Positions 8,289 to 17,604 of a DNA stretch of 64,000 nt are shown here, in pieces. The stretch spans positions 1-64,000 of the forward strand of contig NZ_JABSNK010000009.1 of assembly GCF_013294005.1 (NCBI RefSeq), written 5' to 3'. The translations under genes were made by a program, and so were the position numbers. Below the pieces are notes generated by a model. The model did not search any database and was not told the origin of the DNA. It saw only the letters and a program-made list of their open reading frames with translations. Origin of the DNA: Flavobacterium gelidicaeli (lineage in GTDB: Bacteria; Bacteroidota; Bacteroidia; Flavobacteriales; Flavobacteriaceae). Each line of letters opens with the position of its first letter. Within the stretch, counting starts at the first letter, position 1.

Positions 8289-11200
8289 TTATTCTGAATC
8301 TGTTGCATCATTATCCATTTTTGTAGGCAAGTGTCCATATTTTGCTTTATAACATTTAGTAAAATATGACGGCGATGCAAAGCCCACTATATAACTTATT
8401 TCGTTGATATTGCTATCTCCTAATTGTATAAGTTCTTTTGCTTTCTCCAATCGGACATTTCGGATAAATTCATTTACTGAAACTCCAGTTAACGTTTTAA
8501 TTTTTCGATACAACTGACTCCTACTTAGAAAAACTTTTGAAGCTAAAACCTCCACACTCAAATCAGAGTCACTAATATTTTCATGAATAAAAGTTAATGT
8601 CTTTTGTATAAAATCATTATCAAGAGTAGTTGTTTTTTCTTTCGTGTTCTTGGTAATTCCTTTATAAAATTTATCAAACATGATTTGCCTACTGTTGATT
8701 AACTGCCCTAAACTGGATTTTAAAACATCCATATCAAAGGGTTTACTCATGTACATGTCTGCTCCAGAATCGATTCCTTCTAACTTGTCCTGAACCAAAG
8801 CTTTTGCAGAAAGCATCAACAATGGAATGTGACTCGTTTTTAAATCGGCTTTTACCGCTTTACATAATTCAAGACCATTCATTACAGGCATAATCACATC
8901 TGTCAAAATCAAATCGGGCAATTTTTGTTTAGCTAATTCAAACCCTTTTTGACCATTTTCGGCAACAATTACTTTATAACTTTTTTTCAATTCGTCTTTC
9001 AAGTAATTTCGCAATTCGGTATTATCTTCGACGATTAATATAGTATGCGTAATTTCGTTTGTAATGGCTACTGTATTGCTTGCTGCTTTTTCATCGACCA
9101 CTACTTTTTTAATTGACTCTCTCAATACTACTTGATGTTCCTCATCTAGAATTTCAGCTTCGGTAAAATATTCATTACCTAACGGAAATACCACAGTAAA
9201 CGTGGTTCCCACCCCCAATGTACTATTTACTTCAATCTTACCTTTGTGCAATTCGACAAAACCACGCACTACCTCAAGCCCTATTCCTGTGCTACCATAG
9301 TAGGTTTTATTAAGATTGTTAACTTGGTAAAAACGATCAAAAATGCGTTTAATTTCTTTCTTGTTCAATCCCGCACCCGTATCTTCAATGGCTATTTCAA
9401 ATGTTTCTACTTTGTTTTGAGTATTAGCCAATGGTAAAAAAATCATTTTTTGTGATGCGTTGATACTCACTTTTATTTTCCCATTGTCAGCAGTTACTTT
9501 GAATGCATTAGAAATAATATTGAAAATAATTTTTTCAAACATCTTAGGATCTAACCAATCTTGAAGAGAATCAACGGTAGATTCAAACTGTAAATTGATG
9601 GATCTACTAGCGGCTTCCTCTTCAAAATAACTAACAATATTTTGAGTAAAACTCACCACTTCTATTAGTTGCACATGCAACGCCATTTTATTAAACTGTA
9701 ATTTATTGAAGTCCATTAATTCATTAATCAAGCGTGATAAACGATCTGAACTTTTATGAATAACAAACAGTTTATTTAGGACTTCAGGAGGTAAACCAAA
9801 ACTTTTATTTTTTAAAATATCTTCTAATGGATTAATAATCAAAGTAAGTGGCGTTCTAAACTCATGAGAAATATTTGTGAAAAACTGTAATTTCTTAGCA
9901 TTTAATTTTTCGATTTGAACGGCTTTATCTCTTTCAAATTGAATAGCTTGTTTTTCCTCAAATCTCCTTTGTAAAAATTTCTTCATGTAAATAGATACCA
10001 AGATAAAAGCCAATACATATAAAAAATAAGCAAAATTTGTACGCCAGAATGGTGGTAGCACCTCAATGTGCAATTGCAATGGTTTTGCACTCCAGACTCC
10101 GCCTCTTTTGGCTGATTTTACATTAAAAATATATTTTCCTGCAGGTAAATTAGTATAAGTAGCTGCACGTTTACCACCTACAAAATTCCATTCTTTTTCA
10201 AATCCTTCTAAATAATAAGCATACTCATTTTTACCAGGATGCGCATAATTCAAACCTACATATTCGATAGTAAAAACCGATTGATCATTTGTCAAAACTA
10301 GGTATTCAGTCTCTGATATTACCTTTGTAAGTGGTGAATCAGCATCATTAGGACCCACTGACTTATTGAATAATTTTAAATCACTAAAATATAACAAAGG
10401 TTGCTTGGTACTTTTTACTATTTGTTTTGGGTTGAAATAATTGATTCCTTCGTAACTACCAAAGTACAAATCACCATTTTTGTCTTTTAAAACTGAATTA
10501 TTATTGAAATCATTGTCTAAAAGTCCATCATCTTTTGTAAAGTTTATCGCGTTTTTTTTCTTTAAATCCACTTTGGTGATTCCCGCTTTTCCACTAATCC
10601 AGATAGCACCCTCTTGATCCTCAACGATTGCAGCAACTGACTTCTCGACTAAGCCCTTAAAATTATAATAGTAATCAAACTTATTAGCTGCAGGATTGTA
10701 ACTAAATAATCCTGCACCATCAGTACCAATCCAAATATGTTTGTTTTGAGACTCATACAAGGATAAAACTGACTGGTTTTTTTGCATTTTTATGTCCGTC
10801 ATCATTTGATTTTTCAAGGCCACTACCGAAAAATTAAAATTTTCATCATGCGAAACCCGAAATAATCCCAAGGTCGATCCTACCCAAATCCTATCATTCG
10901 AATCCACTAAAATTTTTCGAACATCTCCATTTGTTAGTCCATTTAATGAAAATGGAGCTGTATCACAATGATAAAATTTATTCTCAGAAGGAACATAATA
11001 GTGTAAACCTCGTAAATACGTACCAATCCAGATGACTCCATTAGAATCTTCAGAGAAGCTTAGCATTCTGTTTGAGATTATACCTGAAGTATTATTAGTA
11101 TTGAAATTCACAAAACTATTTGTCCCTTTTTTTAAAAAATAAATCCCATCATTCCAGCTACCTAACCAAACATTTTCTTTACTATCTATAAAAACGGTTT

Positions 11201-12464
11201 GGATATCATCACTTTTTAAACCCGATAAAAAAGATGCGTTTTTACTGTTAATATGTTTATTATTATTCGTAATTGGATCATAATAATCAACGCCTCCACC
11301 TTCAAGACTGATCCATAATTTACCCGATTTGTCCTTTGCAATACTTGTTACTGACTTCGCTTGAAGCGCATTTTCTTTATTGTAAGTAGTGCTACCTATA
11401 GCATTAAACTTACTGTATAATTTATCAAAAACATCAACTCCTTGATTGTAGTAGCCCAACCAAACTCTATTTTCTTTATCGGCAAATAGGGACCAAACCG
11501 AATTTGATTTTAAACTATTGTTCTCCGCTTTGTTGTTGATGTACTTTTTAAGAATCACTCCTTGCTCATCTACCAGAAATAAGCCATCATTTTCTGTTGC
11601 GCACAAGATGGAATTGCCTTCTCCTTGCAGTAGTGCCATGACTCTTTTCTTGGTTATTGGAAATGATTTTTGAGAAAATCCAGCCGCATCTTTGGATACT
11701 TTAACTAATCCATTATAAAAAGTTCCTAACCATATATTTTGCTTTCGATCTAAAACAATGGATTCTATATGTTCATTGACCAAGGTTTCTCCGGTTGCAT
11801 TGCGGACATTTTTCATGATTTTAGAACCAGCTTGCAAAGACTTTAATCCAAAACTAGTTCCCACGTAAATTGTACCATCTGCAGCCTTAGTAAAGCAATT
11901 TACCTGATAATTAGTATAAGTGACCACTTCTGAATCTATAAAGGATATAATTGATGTTTTTAAATTGAATTTCAAAATACCTCTCCCGAAAGTCCCAATA
12001 ATCAAATTGCCTGAATTGTCTTGAATGATACTTTTTACAGGAACATCACTTTTACCGCCCTTTAATTGCTTTATTTTAAGATCAATAGTTTCAAATTTAT
12101 TGAGTTCTCGATTGTAAAAACACAATCCCTGATCAGTACCAACCCATAATTTATTGTTTGAATCAACATAAGTACAGTAGATTATGTTGCTTATAATAGA
12201 ACTATCTTTTTGCCAATCATTTTCGAAAACAGTATAACTTATTCCATCATATTTATACAAACCAGCACCAAAAGTACCAATCCACATATACCCATATTGA
12301 TCCTGAGTAATACAAGAAACTCCTCTTTTAGAAATTCCCTCATTTATATTTATAAATTGATAACCTTCATACAATTTTTGTGAATGTGCCACATTAGTAA
12401 CTACACTCAACATGATAAACAAGATGACTATCTTAAAAAATGGGAACGTTTTAATCATTTTCAA
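8289..12464 (-). CDS. hybrid two-component system regulator (HTCS) of the xylan locus
   Basis: One-protein sensor kinase and transcription activator. A signal peptide or anchor (1-28) precedes a periplasmic sensor made of two-component propeller repeats (repeated W-[IV]-G units, about 40-700) and a Y_Y_Y domain. A membrane segment lies at about 808-832 (FAYFLYVLAFILVSIYM). HisKA has FFTNISHEFRTPLTLI (His about 866), then HATPase_c, a REC domain from about 1140 (ILIVEDN, phospho-Asp in LILTDVIMP), and an AraC HTH at about 1290-1391 (EISYIVGFASPSYFTKCYK). HTCS proteins bind a breakdown oligosaccharide and activate the adjacent susCD genes. It has its own terminator. Confidence 0.94.
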   Translation of the reverse strand: MKMIKTFPFFKIVILFIMLSVVTNVAHSQKLYEGYQFININEGISKRGVSCITQDQYGYMWIGTFGAGLYKYDGISYTVFENDWQKDSSIISNIIYCTYVDSNNKLWVGTDQGLCFYNRELNKFETIDLKIKQLKGGKSDVPVKSIIQDNSGNLIIGTFGRGILKFNLKTSIISFIDSEVVTYTNYQVNCFTKAADGTIYVGTSFGLKSLQAGSKIMKNVRNATGETLVNEHIESIVLDRKQNIWLGTFYNGLVKVSKDAAGFSQKSFPITKKRVMALLQGEGNSILCATENDGLFLVDEQGVILKKYINNKAENNSLKSNSVWSLFADKENRVWLGYYNQGVDVFDKLYSKFNAIGSTTYNKENALQAKSVTSIAKDKSGKLWISLEGGGVDYYDPITNNNKHINSKNASFLSGLKSDDIQTVFIDSKENVWLGSWNDGIYFLKKGTNSFVNFNTNNTSGIISNRMLSFSEDSNGVIWIGTYLRGLHYYVPSENKFYHCDTAPFSLNGLTNGDVRKILVDSNDRIWVGSTLGLFRVSHDENFNFSVVALKNQMMTDIKMQKNQSVLSLYESQNKHIWIGTDGAGLFSYNPAANKFDYYYNFKGLVEKSVAAIVEDQEGAIWISGKAGITKVDLKKKNAINFTKDDGLLDNDFNNNSVLKDKNGDLYFGSYEGINYFNPKQIVKSTKQPLLYFSDLKLFNKSVGPNDADSPLTKVISETEYLVLTNDQSVFTIEYVGLNYAHPGKNEYAYYLEGFEKEWNFVGGKRAATYTNLPAGKYIFNVKSAKRGGVWSAKPLQLHIEVLPPFWRTNFAYFLYVLAFILVSIYMKKFLQRRFEEKQAIQFERDKAVQIEKLNAKKLQFFTNISHEFRTPLTLIINPLEDILKNKSFGLPPEVLNKLFVIHKSSDRLSRLINELMDFNKLQFNKMALHVQLIEVVSFTQNIVSYFEEEAASRSINLQFESTVDSLQDWLDPKMFEKIIFNIISNAFKVTADNGKIKVSINASQKMIFLPLANTQNKVETFEIAIEDTGAGLNKKEIKRIFDRFYQVNNLNKTYYGSTGIGLEVVRGFVELHKGKIEVNSTLGVGTTFTVVFPLGNEYFTEAEILDEEHQVVLRESIKKVVVDEKAASNTVAITNEITHTILIVEDNTELRNYLKDELKKSYKVIVAENGQKGFELAKQKLPDLILTDVIMPVMNGLELCKAVKADLKTSHIPLLMLSAKALVQDKLEGIDSGADMYMSKPFDMDVLKSSLGQLINSRQIMFDKFYKGITKNTKEKTTTLDNDFIQKTLTFIHENISDSDLSVEVLASKVFLSRSQLYRKIKTLTGVSVNEFIRNVRLEKAKELIQLGDSNINEISYIVGFASPSYFTKCYKAKYGHLPTKMDNDATDSE

Positions 12465-12747
12465 AATAAGTGATGGTTAAAAATTATAGTATCGATTTTA
12501 ATTAAATAAATATGTTCTAGAGAAAATGCATGAGATGGTAAATATCAAATAACTGATTCGAATAAGCAACAATAGTGCAATCTTATTTTAAGTTAATTTT
12601 AACATTTTAAAAAAGCTTGTAGCTCCTCTTTAATTTTTTTTTATCGAAAGTTAAGTCCTTAATTTTGATCAAATAAGAAATTTCATCTCCATAATCTCGT
12701 TTCCAATGATAAACTGGTCAAGCAACCTAGGGATAGTGCTCCTCTTT

Positions 12748-13722
12748 TTATTGTATTACTTGAAACTCTAATACGATGTCGTTATGATAGGTTTCATTTG
12801 GTTTCAAAATTGAATTTGGAAAATGGCTATTATTAGGTGCATCAGGAAAGTTTTGAGGTTCAAAACAAATTGCTGGAAAAGGACCTTCACCCAAATTATT
12901 TTTGAATTGCAAATTAGGAAATTGTTTGGGAGTATAAATAACCATTGCTGGTTGATTATGGTAGACATTCATTTTAATTCCAGATTGAGACGAATACAAA
13001 CTTGCCTTCAAGTGACCCTCGCCCATCACAAACGTATCATCAAATCCTTTAAATGTAGGTTTGTTAATTTTTGAAGAAATAGTATAATCAAAAGCCGTAT
13101 TTACTGATTCCAAAATACGTCCTGACGGAATTAATTGCGCATCAACTTCTAGATGTTGCGTGCTATTAATATACAATTCTTGATCTAAAACAGTACCTGA
13201 ACCGTTAACATTTATATAAGGATGAATCGTTAAATTAACTGGTGTAGCCTGATCAGTACTCGCCGAATAACTAATCTTTAAACTATTAGAATCCGTAATT
13301 TCAAATGAAGCTTCTACTTTTAATTCTCCAGGATATCCATTCTCTAAATGCGGACTCACATACGTCAAAACAACTGTAGTATCAGTTTGTGATTTTAAGC
13401 TCCAATACTTTTTATCAAATCCTTCCCCTCCGTGCAAGTGAACACCATCATTATGTTCTAATGGATATACTTTGCCGTCAACTTCAAATTTCCCTTTAGA
13501 TATTCTTCCAGCATAACGACCTACTGTACTTCCTAAAAACAGAGTAACATCAGTATAAGGTGCTTTGATATACTCTTGAGCATCTTCTAAACCTACGACT
13601 ACATTAGTTACAGTGCCTGAATTATTAGGAACTTTTAAACTAATAATTGTCACGCCAAAATTAGAAACTTCAAGTTCCATTCCGTTTTTATTCTTTAGAG
13701 TATATAATGCCAGAGTGTTCAT
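12748..13722 (-). CDS. galM: aldose 1-epimerase (mutarotase)
   Basis: Interconverts alpha and beta anomers of aldoses in the cytoplasm; here probably xylose, supplying the anomer used by xylose isomerase. The family is recognised from FLGSTVGRYAGRI, HNDGVHLHGG, the active-site His in LTIHPYINV and the catalytic Glu in AICFEPQNFPDAPN. The length of 324 aa is normal and there is no signal peptide. It is the distal gene of the minus-strand sugar group, 87 nt after the oxidoreductase gene. The exact sugar is not visible from sequence. Confidence 0.9.
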   Translation of the reverse strand: MNTLALYTLKNKNGMELEVSNFGVTIISLKVPNNSGTVTNVVVGLEDAQEYIKAPYTDVTLFLGSTVGRYAGRISKGKFEVDGKVYPLEHNDGVHLHGGEGFDKKYWSLKSQTDTTVVLTYVSPHLENGYPGELKVEASFEITDSNSLKISYSASTDQATPVNLTIHPYINVNGSGTVLDQELYINSTQHLEVDAQLIPSGRILESVNTAFDYTISSKINKPTFKGFDDTFVMGEGHLKASLYSSQSGIKMNVYHNQPAMVIYTPKQFPNLQFKNNLGEGPFPAICFEPQNFPDAPNNSHFPNSILKPNETYHNDIVLEFQVIQ

Positions 13723-13809
13723 TTAATGTGTTTTAATAGTAAGTTATTTTGATAGAAATAGTAATCCTAATTTCAAAAATTACATCGTTGCTGTGAATGC
13801 TTTAATAAA

Positions 13810-14793
13810 TTAAATAGTATCAGCAGGGTAAACAATTCCTGCCTCTTTTCGTACTTGGTCTGCAATCGTAATGAGGTCTATACTATTTTGATGTGACCAC
13901 ATTTTGCTTTCAATTTTATTTGCAGCGATGCATTTATGACATTCTTCAATTTCATAGGTAAAACCTTTTCCTTTTGTAGGTAGAAGAATTTTTGTTTCCT
14001 CATCATCATTAAATATAGAAAAACTCTGAGCTTCATGCCACATAGGATCAATTACAATACGCCCTTTTTCACCGCTTATCGTAGCATGCATATTGGTTCT
14101 AGCGATAAAACTACTATGTAAAACCGCTTGTGCATTTGGATAATTCAAAAGCATGGTGGTTTGTTTGTCGGCTCCGCCTTCGTAAAAGAGTGAAGATGCC
14201 GCAATGTTTTCGGGTTTTCCCAAAATCATATAGGATAAAAACAAGGGATAAACACCCATGTCTAATAATGATCCACCGCCCAGATTCACATCTTCTAGGC
14301 GGTTTTGACCATTGTTCATTATAAAACCAAAATCAGCATTTATGTATTGTATTTTCCCTAATTCACCCGTTCTTATTTTTGATAAAACAGCTGTAAAAGT
14401 AGGATTGAATCGGGTCCAGAAAGCCTCCATAAAAAAACGATTGTTTTTTCTAGAAGCTGCAATCATCTTCGAAGCTTGTACAAAGTTGATCGCAATTGGT
14501 TTTTCGCAAAGCACATGCTTTTTAGCATTTAGTGCCTGTATGCTCAAACTAGCATGCGAATCATGTGGCGTAGCAATATAAATGATATCAACTTGATCAT
14601 CGTTAATGAGCGAATCGTAATCTCCGTAGCTTTTTACAGCACTAAACGTAGTGCCAAATTCGGTTGCTTTTTCTAGTGATCGAGACGCTACAGCATACAA
14701 CTGTGCATTTTCAACCAAAGCTAAATCACGTGCAAATTGCTCAGCGATATTCCCCAAACCTATAATTCCCCATTTGATTTTATTTTCGCTCAT
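13810..14793 (-). CDS. Gfo/Idh/MocA-family NAD(P)-dependent oxidoreductase
   Basis: Rossmann-fold dehydrogenase, probably acting on a sugar or cyclitol. The N-terminus KWGIIGLGNIAEQFARDL contains GxGxxA-type cofactor binding, and EKPIAIN is the catalytic Lys motif. The C-terminal alpha/beta domain starts near residue 125. I start at 14793 (MSENKIKWG); the open frame extends 17 codons further upstream to 14844, but MFLWLNPYTFQLL... does not fit the family. It lies in the xylose operon between transketolase and galM. A role as a xylose- or diol-dehydrogenase is possible but unproven. Confidence 0.82.
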   Translation of the reverse strand: MSENKIKWGIIGLGNIAEQFARDLALVENAQLYAVASRSLEKATEFGTTFSAVKSYGDYDSLINDDQVDIIYIATPHDSHASLSIQALNAKKHVLCEKPIAINFVQASKMIAASRKNNRFFMEAFWTRFNPTFTAVLSKIRTGELGKIQYINADFGFIMNNGQNRLEDVNLGGGSLLDMGVYPLFLSYMILGKPENIAASSLFYEGGADKQTTMLLNYPNAQAVLHSSFIARTNMHATISGEKGRIVIDPMWHEAQSFSIFNDDEETKILLPTKGKGFTYEIEECHKCIAANKIESKMWSHQNSIDLITIADQVRKEAGIVYPADTI

Positions 14794-14881
14794 CTTGATA
14801 ATTTTTAAAAGTTGAAATGTGTAAGGATTTAGCCAAAGGAACATAAATGTTTTGGCTAAAGCCCTATTGCAATTTAATAAG

Positions 14882-14949
14882 AACCGTTGATTAAAGTCAA
14901 CGTCTATTGATGCCAGACTTCACCAGAATCACTGATGATAGTCAACGGT
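14882..14949 (-). other. alternative hairpins between transketolase C and oxidoreductase genes
   Basis: ACCGTTGA (14883-14890) can pair with TCAACGGT (14942-14949), enclosing about 50 nt. CGTTGA (14885-14890) can instead pair with TCAACG (14897-14902). The two are mutually exclusive. There is no T tract, so a read-through or processing element is more likely than a terminator. Confidence 0.4.
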
Positions 14950-14952
14950 AAT

Positions 14953-15924
14953 TTATTTACGACTCATTACTTTTTCAACGGCTTTTAAAATAGCTTCACT
15001 ATTCAAACCATATTTTGCCATTAATTGTGCTGGAGTTCCGCTTTCGCCAAAAGTATCTTTGGTAGCCACATACTCTTGTGGTGTAGGCGTATTTAAGGAT
15101 AATAATCCCGCGACACTTTCACCTAAACCTCCTAAATAATTGTGCTCTTCACAAGTTACAATACAGCCTGTTTTTGCAACCGATTTTAAAATTGCTGCAT
15201 CATCTAATGGTTTTATCGTGTGAATGTTAATTACTTCGGCACTAATACCCATAGCTTCTAATTGCTCAGATGCTTGTAAAGCTTCCCAAACCAAATGTCC
15301 TGTAGCAACAATAGTTACATCTGTACCTTCAGTTAATTGAATAGCTTTTCCAATTACAAATTTATTTTCGTTTGCAACATCGGTATATTTAGGCATAAAT
15401 ATTGGCACCACTGGACGTCCAAAACGTAAATATACTGGGCCGTGGTGTTCAGCAATTGCAATAGTAGCTGCTTCTGTTTGGTTGTAATCACAGGTATTAA
15501 TAACGGTCATCCCCGGCAACATTTTCATCATTCCGATATCTTCTAATATCTGATGCGTTGCTCCATCTTCACCCAAAGTTAATCCTGCGTGAGAAGCACA
15601 AATTTTTACATTTTTATCAGAATACGCAACAGATTGACGAATTTGATCGTACACTCTTCCTGTTGAAAAGTTGGCGAATGTTCCTGTAAACGGAATCTTG
15701 CCACCGATAGAAAGTCCTGCTGCAATACAAATCATATTTGCTTCGGCAATACCAATTTGAAAAAAACGTTCTGGGTTTTCTTCAATAAATTTTTCCATTT
15801 TAAGCGAACCAATAAGATCCGCACAAAGTGCAACAACATTAGGATTTGTTCTTCCTAATTCGGCAAGACCTGCTCCAAAACCAGAGCGTGTGTCTTTTTG
15901 TTCGGTAAATGTATATTTTTTCAT
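14953..15924 (-). CDS. transketolase, C-terminal (pyrimidine-binding) subunit
   Basis: Half of a split transketolase, transferring two-carbon units between pentose and hexose phosphates with thiamine diphosphate. The Pyr domain (about 1-160) has the cofactor-activating Glu in QIGIAEANMICIAAGLS, and the C-terminal domain follows (about 185-323). The length of 323 aa matches the C-terminal half of archaeal/Bacteroidota-type split enzymes. The N-terminal subunit gene lies directly upstream at 16068-16910. It works with xylA/xylB products and transaldolase to convert xylulose 5-phosphate. Confidence 0.92.
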   Translation of the reverse strand: MKKYTFTEQKDTRSGFGAGLAELGRTNPNVVALCADLIGSLKMEKFIEENPERFFQIGIAEANMICIAAGLSIGGKIPFTGTFANFSTGRVYDQIRQSVAYSDKNVKICASHAGLTLGEDGATHQILEDIGMMKMLPGMTVINTCDYNQTEAATIAIAEHHGPVYLRFGRPVVPIFMPKYTDVANENKFVIGKAIQLTEGTDVTIVATGHLVWEALQASEQLEAMGISAEVINIHTIKPLDDAAILKSVAKTGCIVTCEEHNYLGGLGESVAGLLSLNTPTPQEYVATKDTFGESGTPAQLMAKYGLNSEAILKAVEKVMSRK

Positions 15925-15978
15925 TGTTGTAAATTCAAAGATTAAAAAAAGAATAATAGAAAGATTTTAGCGACAATC

Positions 15979-16067
15979 TGAAAACTGATCACTAATCCCA
16001 GTGTTTAACCAGCAATCAAAGAAACTGAAAACTACTATTGAGACTGAATACTGAGACTGAAAACTTT
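15979..16067. repeat. degenerate ACTGAAA/ACTGAGA repeat between transketolase subunit genes
   Basis: Several imperfect copies of a 7-8 nt unit occur: CTGAAAACTGA at 15979, ACTGAAAACT near 16024, and GAGACTGAATACTGAGACTGAAAACT at 16041-16066 described here as four tandem variants of ACTGARA. They fill most of the 143-nt gap. No ORF or terminator is evident. Confidence 0.5.
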
Positions 16068-16910
16068 CTAATAATCCCCCAAAGTTTCTGGATTTTGTCC
16101 TAATGCGTTTGCTAATTGCTCATCACTAGGTGCTTTTCCGTGCCATGCATGTGTATGCATCATAAAATCAACACCATTCCCCATCATTGTATGCAACAAA
16201 ACACAAACTGGTTTTCCTTTTCCAGTTCTTGATTTGGCTTCTTTCATTCCAGCGATAACTGCTTCAATATTATTTCCTTCTTTGATTTCGATCACATCCC
16301 AATCAAAAGCTAGAAATTTATCTTTCAAACTTCCCATGCACAAAACAGTGTCTGTAGAACCATCGATTTGTTGCCCGTTAAAGTCGATTGTAGCAATAAG
16401 ATTATCCACTTTCTTTGCAGAAGCATACATGATTGCTTCCCAGTTTTGGCCTTCTTGCAATTCTCCGTCACCGTGAAGTGTATAGACTAAATTAGTGTCT
16501 TTATTTAGTTTTTTTGCTTGTGCTGCACCAATCCCCACAGACAATCCTTGACCCAAAGATCCTGAAGCAATACGTACGCCAGGTAAACCATCGTGCGTTG
16601 TTGGGTGCCCTTGCAATCTTGAATTTAATAATCTAAAAGTACTTAATTCCGAAACAGGAAAATAACCACGTCGTGCTAGAACACTATAAAAAACTGGTGA
16701 GATATGACCATTAGAAAGAAAGAATAAGTCTTCATCTTGACCTACCATTTCAAATTCTGGCTTCAATACCATTAGTTCATTATACAATGCTACTAAAAAC
16801 TCCGTACAACCCAAAGAAGCCCCAGGATGTCCCGAGTTTACTTTGTGTACCATTCTTAAAATATCTCTTCTTGTTTGAGATACATTATCTTGTAATTGTG
16901 AAATTTCCAT
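16068..16910 (-). CDS. transketolase, N-terminal (TPP-binding) subunit
   Basis: Thiamine diphosphate-binding half of the split transketolase. The cofactor/metal motif GDGELQEGQNWEA lies around residues 144-156, and HKVNSGHPGASLG near the N-terminus is the substrate-phosphate region. The 280-aa length fits the N-terminal half. It starts 2 nt after the transaldolase stop codon, so the two are translationally linked. The partner subunit follows after 143 nt. Confidence 0.92.
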   Translation of the reverse strand: MEISQLQDNVSQTRRDILRMVHKVNSGHPGASLGCTEFLVALYNELMVLKPEFEMVGQDEDLFFLSNGHISPVFYSVLARRGYFPVSELSTFRLLNSRLQGHPTTHDGLPGVRIASGSLGQGLSVGIGAAQAKKLNKDTNLVYTLHGDGELQEGQNWEAIMYASAKKVDNLIATIDFNGQQIDGSTDTVLCMGSLKDKFLAFDWDVIEIKEGNNIEAVIAGMKEAKSRTGKGKPVCVLLHTMMGNGVDFMMHTHAWHGKAPSDEQLANALGQNPETLGDY

Positions 16911-16912
16911 AA

Positions 16913-17566
16913 TTAGTTTCCTTTTTGGTAATCTGCTAAAAATTGTGCTAATCCGCTATCTGTCAATGGGTGTTTTAATAATCCTGTGATTGAAGATAAT
17001 GGACCTGTCATAACATCTGAACCAACTTTAGCGCAATTGATTACATGCATTGTGTTACGAACAGAAGCAGAAAGAATTTGCGTTCCAAAATCGTAATTAT
17101 CATATACTTGTCTGATTTCGGCAATTAAAGCCATTCCATCGGTACAAATATCATCTAATCTTCCTAAGAAAGGCGATACATAAGTAGCACCTGCTTTAGC
17201 CGCTAATAATGCTTGACCTACTGAAAACACAAGAGTTACATTCGTTCTAATTCCTTTATCAGAGAAATATTTACATGCTTTAATTCCTGCAGCAATCATT
17301 GGTAATTTTACCACGATTTGTGGGTGCAAAGCAGCTAATTCTTCTCCTTGGCTAATCATTCCTTCATAGTCTGTTGCAATAACTTCTGCAGATACGTCAC
17401 CGTCCACTATTTCGCAAATTTTCACATAATGCTTCAAGATATTATCTGCACCTGTGATACCTTCTTTAGCCATTAACGATGGATTTGTAGTTACTCCATC
17501 TAATACTCCTAAGGCTTGTGCTTCTGCAATTTCAGCTAAATTTGCTGTATCTATAAAAAATTTCAT
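16913..17566 (-). CDS. tal: transaldolase (small TalC/fructose-6-phosphate aldolase-like type)
   Basis: Transfers dihydroxyacetone units in the non-oxidative pentose phosphate pathway. The N-terminus [13 protein letters not shown] and [13 protein letters not shown] are diagnostic. The Schiff-base Lys is in VVKLPMI (about residue 86), and [29 protein letters not shown] follows the family pattern. Its 217 aa match the short TalC/MipB-type family. A fructose-6-phosphate aldolase activity cannot be excluded, but the neighbouring transketolase argues for transaldolase. Confidence 0.9.
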   Translation of the reverse strand: MKFFIDTANLAEIAEAQALGVLDGVTTNPSLMAKEGITGADNILKHYVKICEIVDGDVSAEVIATDYEGMISQGEELAALHPQIVVKLPMIAAGIKACKYFSDKGIRTNVTLVFSVGQALLAAKAGATYVSPFLGRLDDICTDGMALIAEIRQVYDNYDFGTQILSASVRNTMHVINCAKVGSDVMTGPLSSITGLLKHPLTDSGLAQFLADYQKGN

Positions 17567-17604
17567 TTTTAGTTATTTTAGTTAGTTTTTAGTTTAATTT
17601 TTTT

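Noticed and set aside
14794..14844. Upstream extension of the Gfo/Idh/MocA gene
   Set aside because: The extra 17 residues precede a standard family N-terminus and do not resemble a signal peptide.
14933..14944. TGATGATAGTCA match in the xylose operon
   Set aside because: It lies within alternative hairpins, has no -7 element at the 23-bp spacing and no stress-type gene downstream. A few chance matches are expected in 64 kb.
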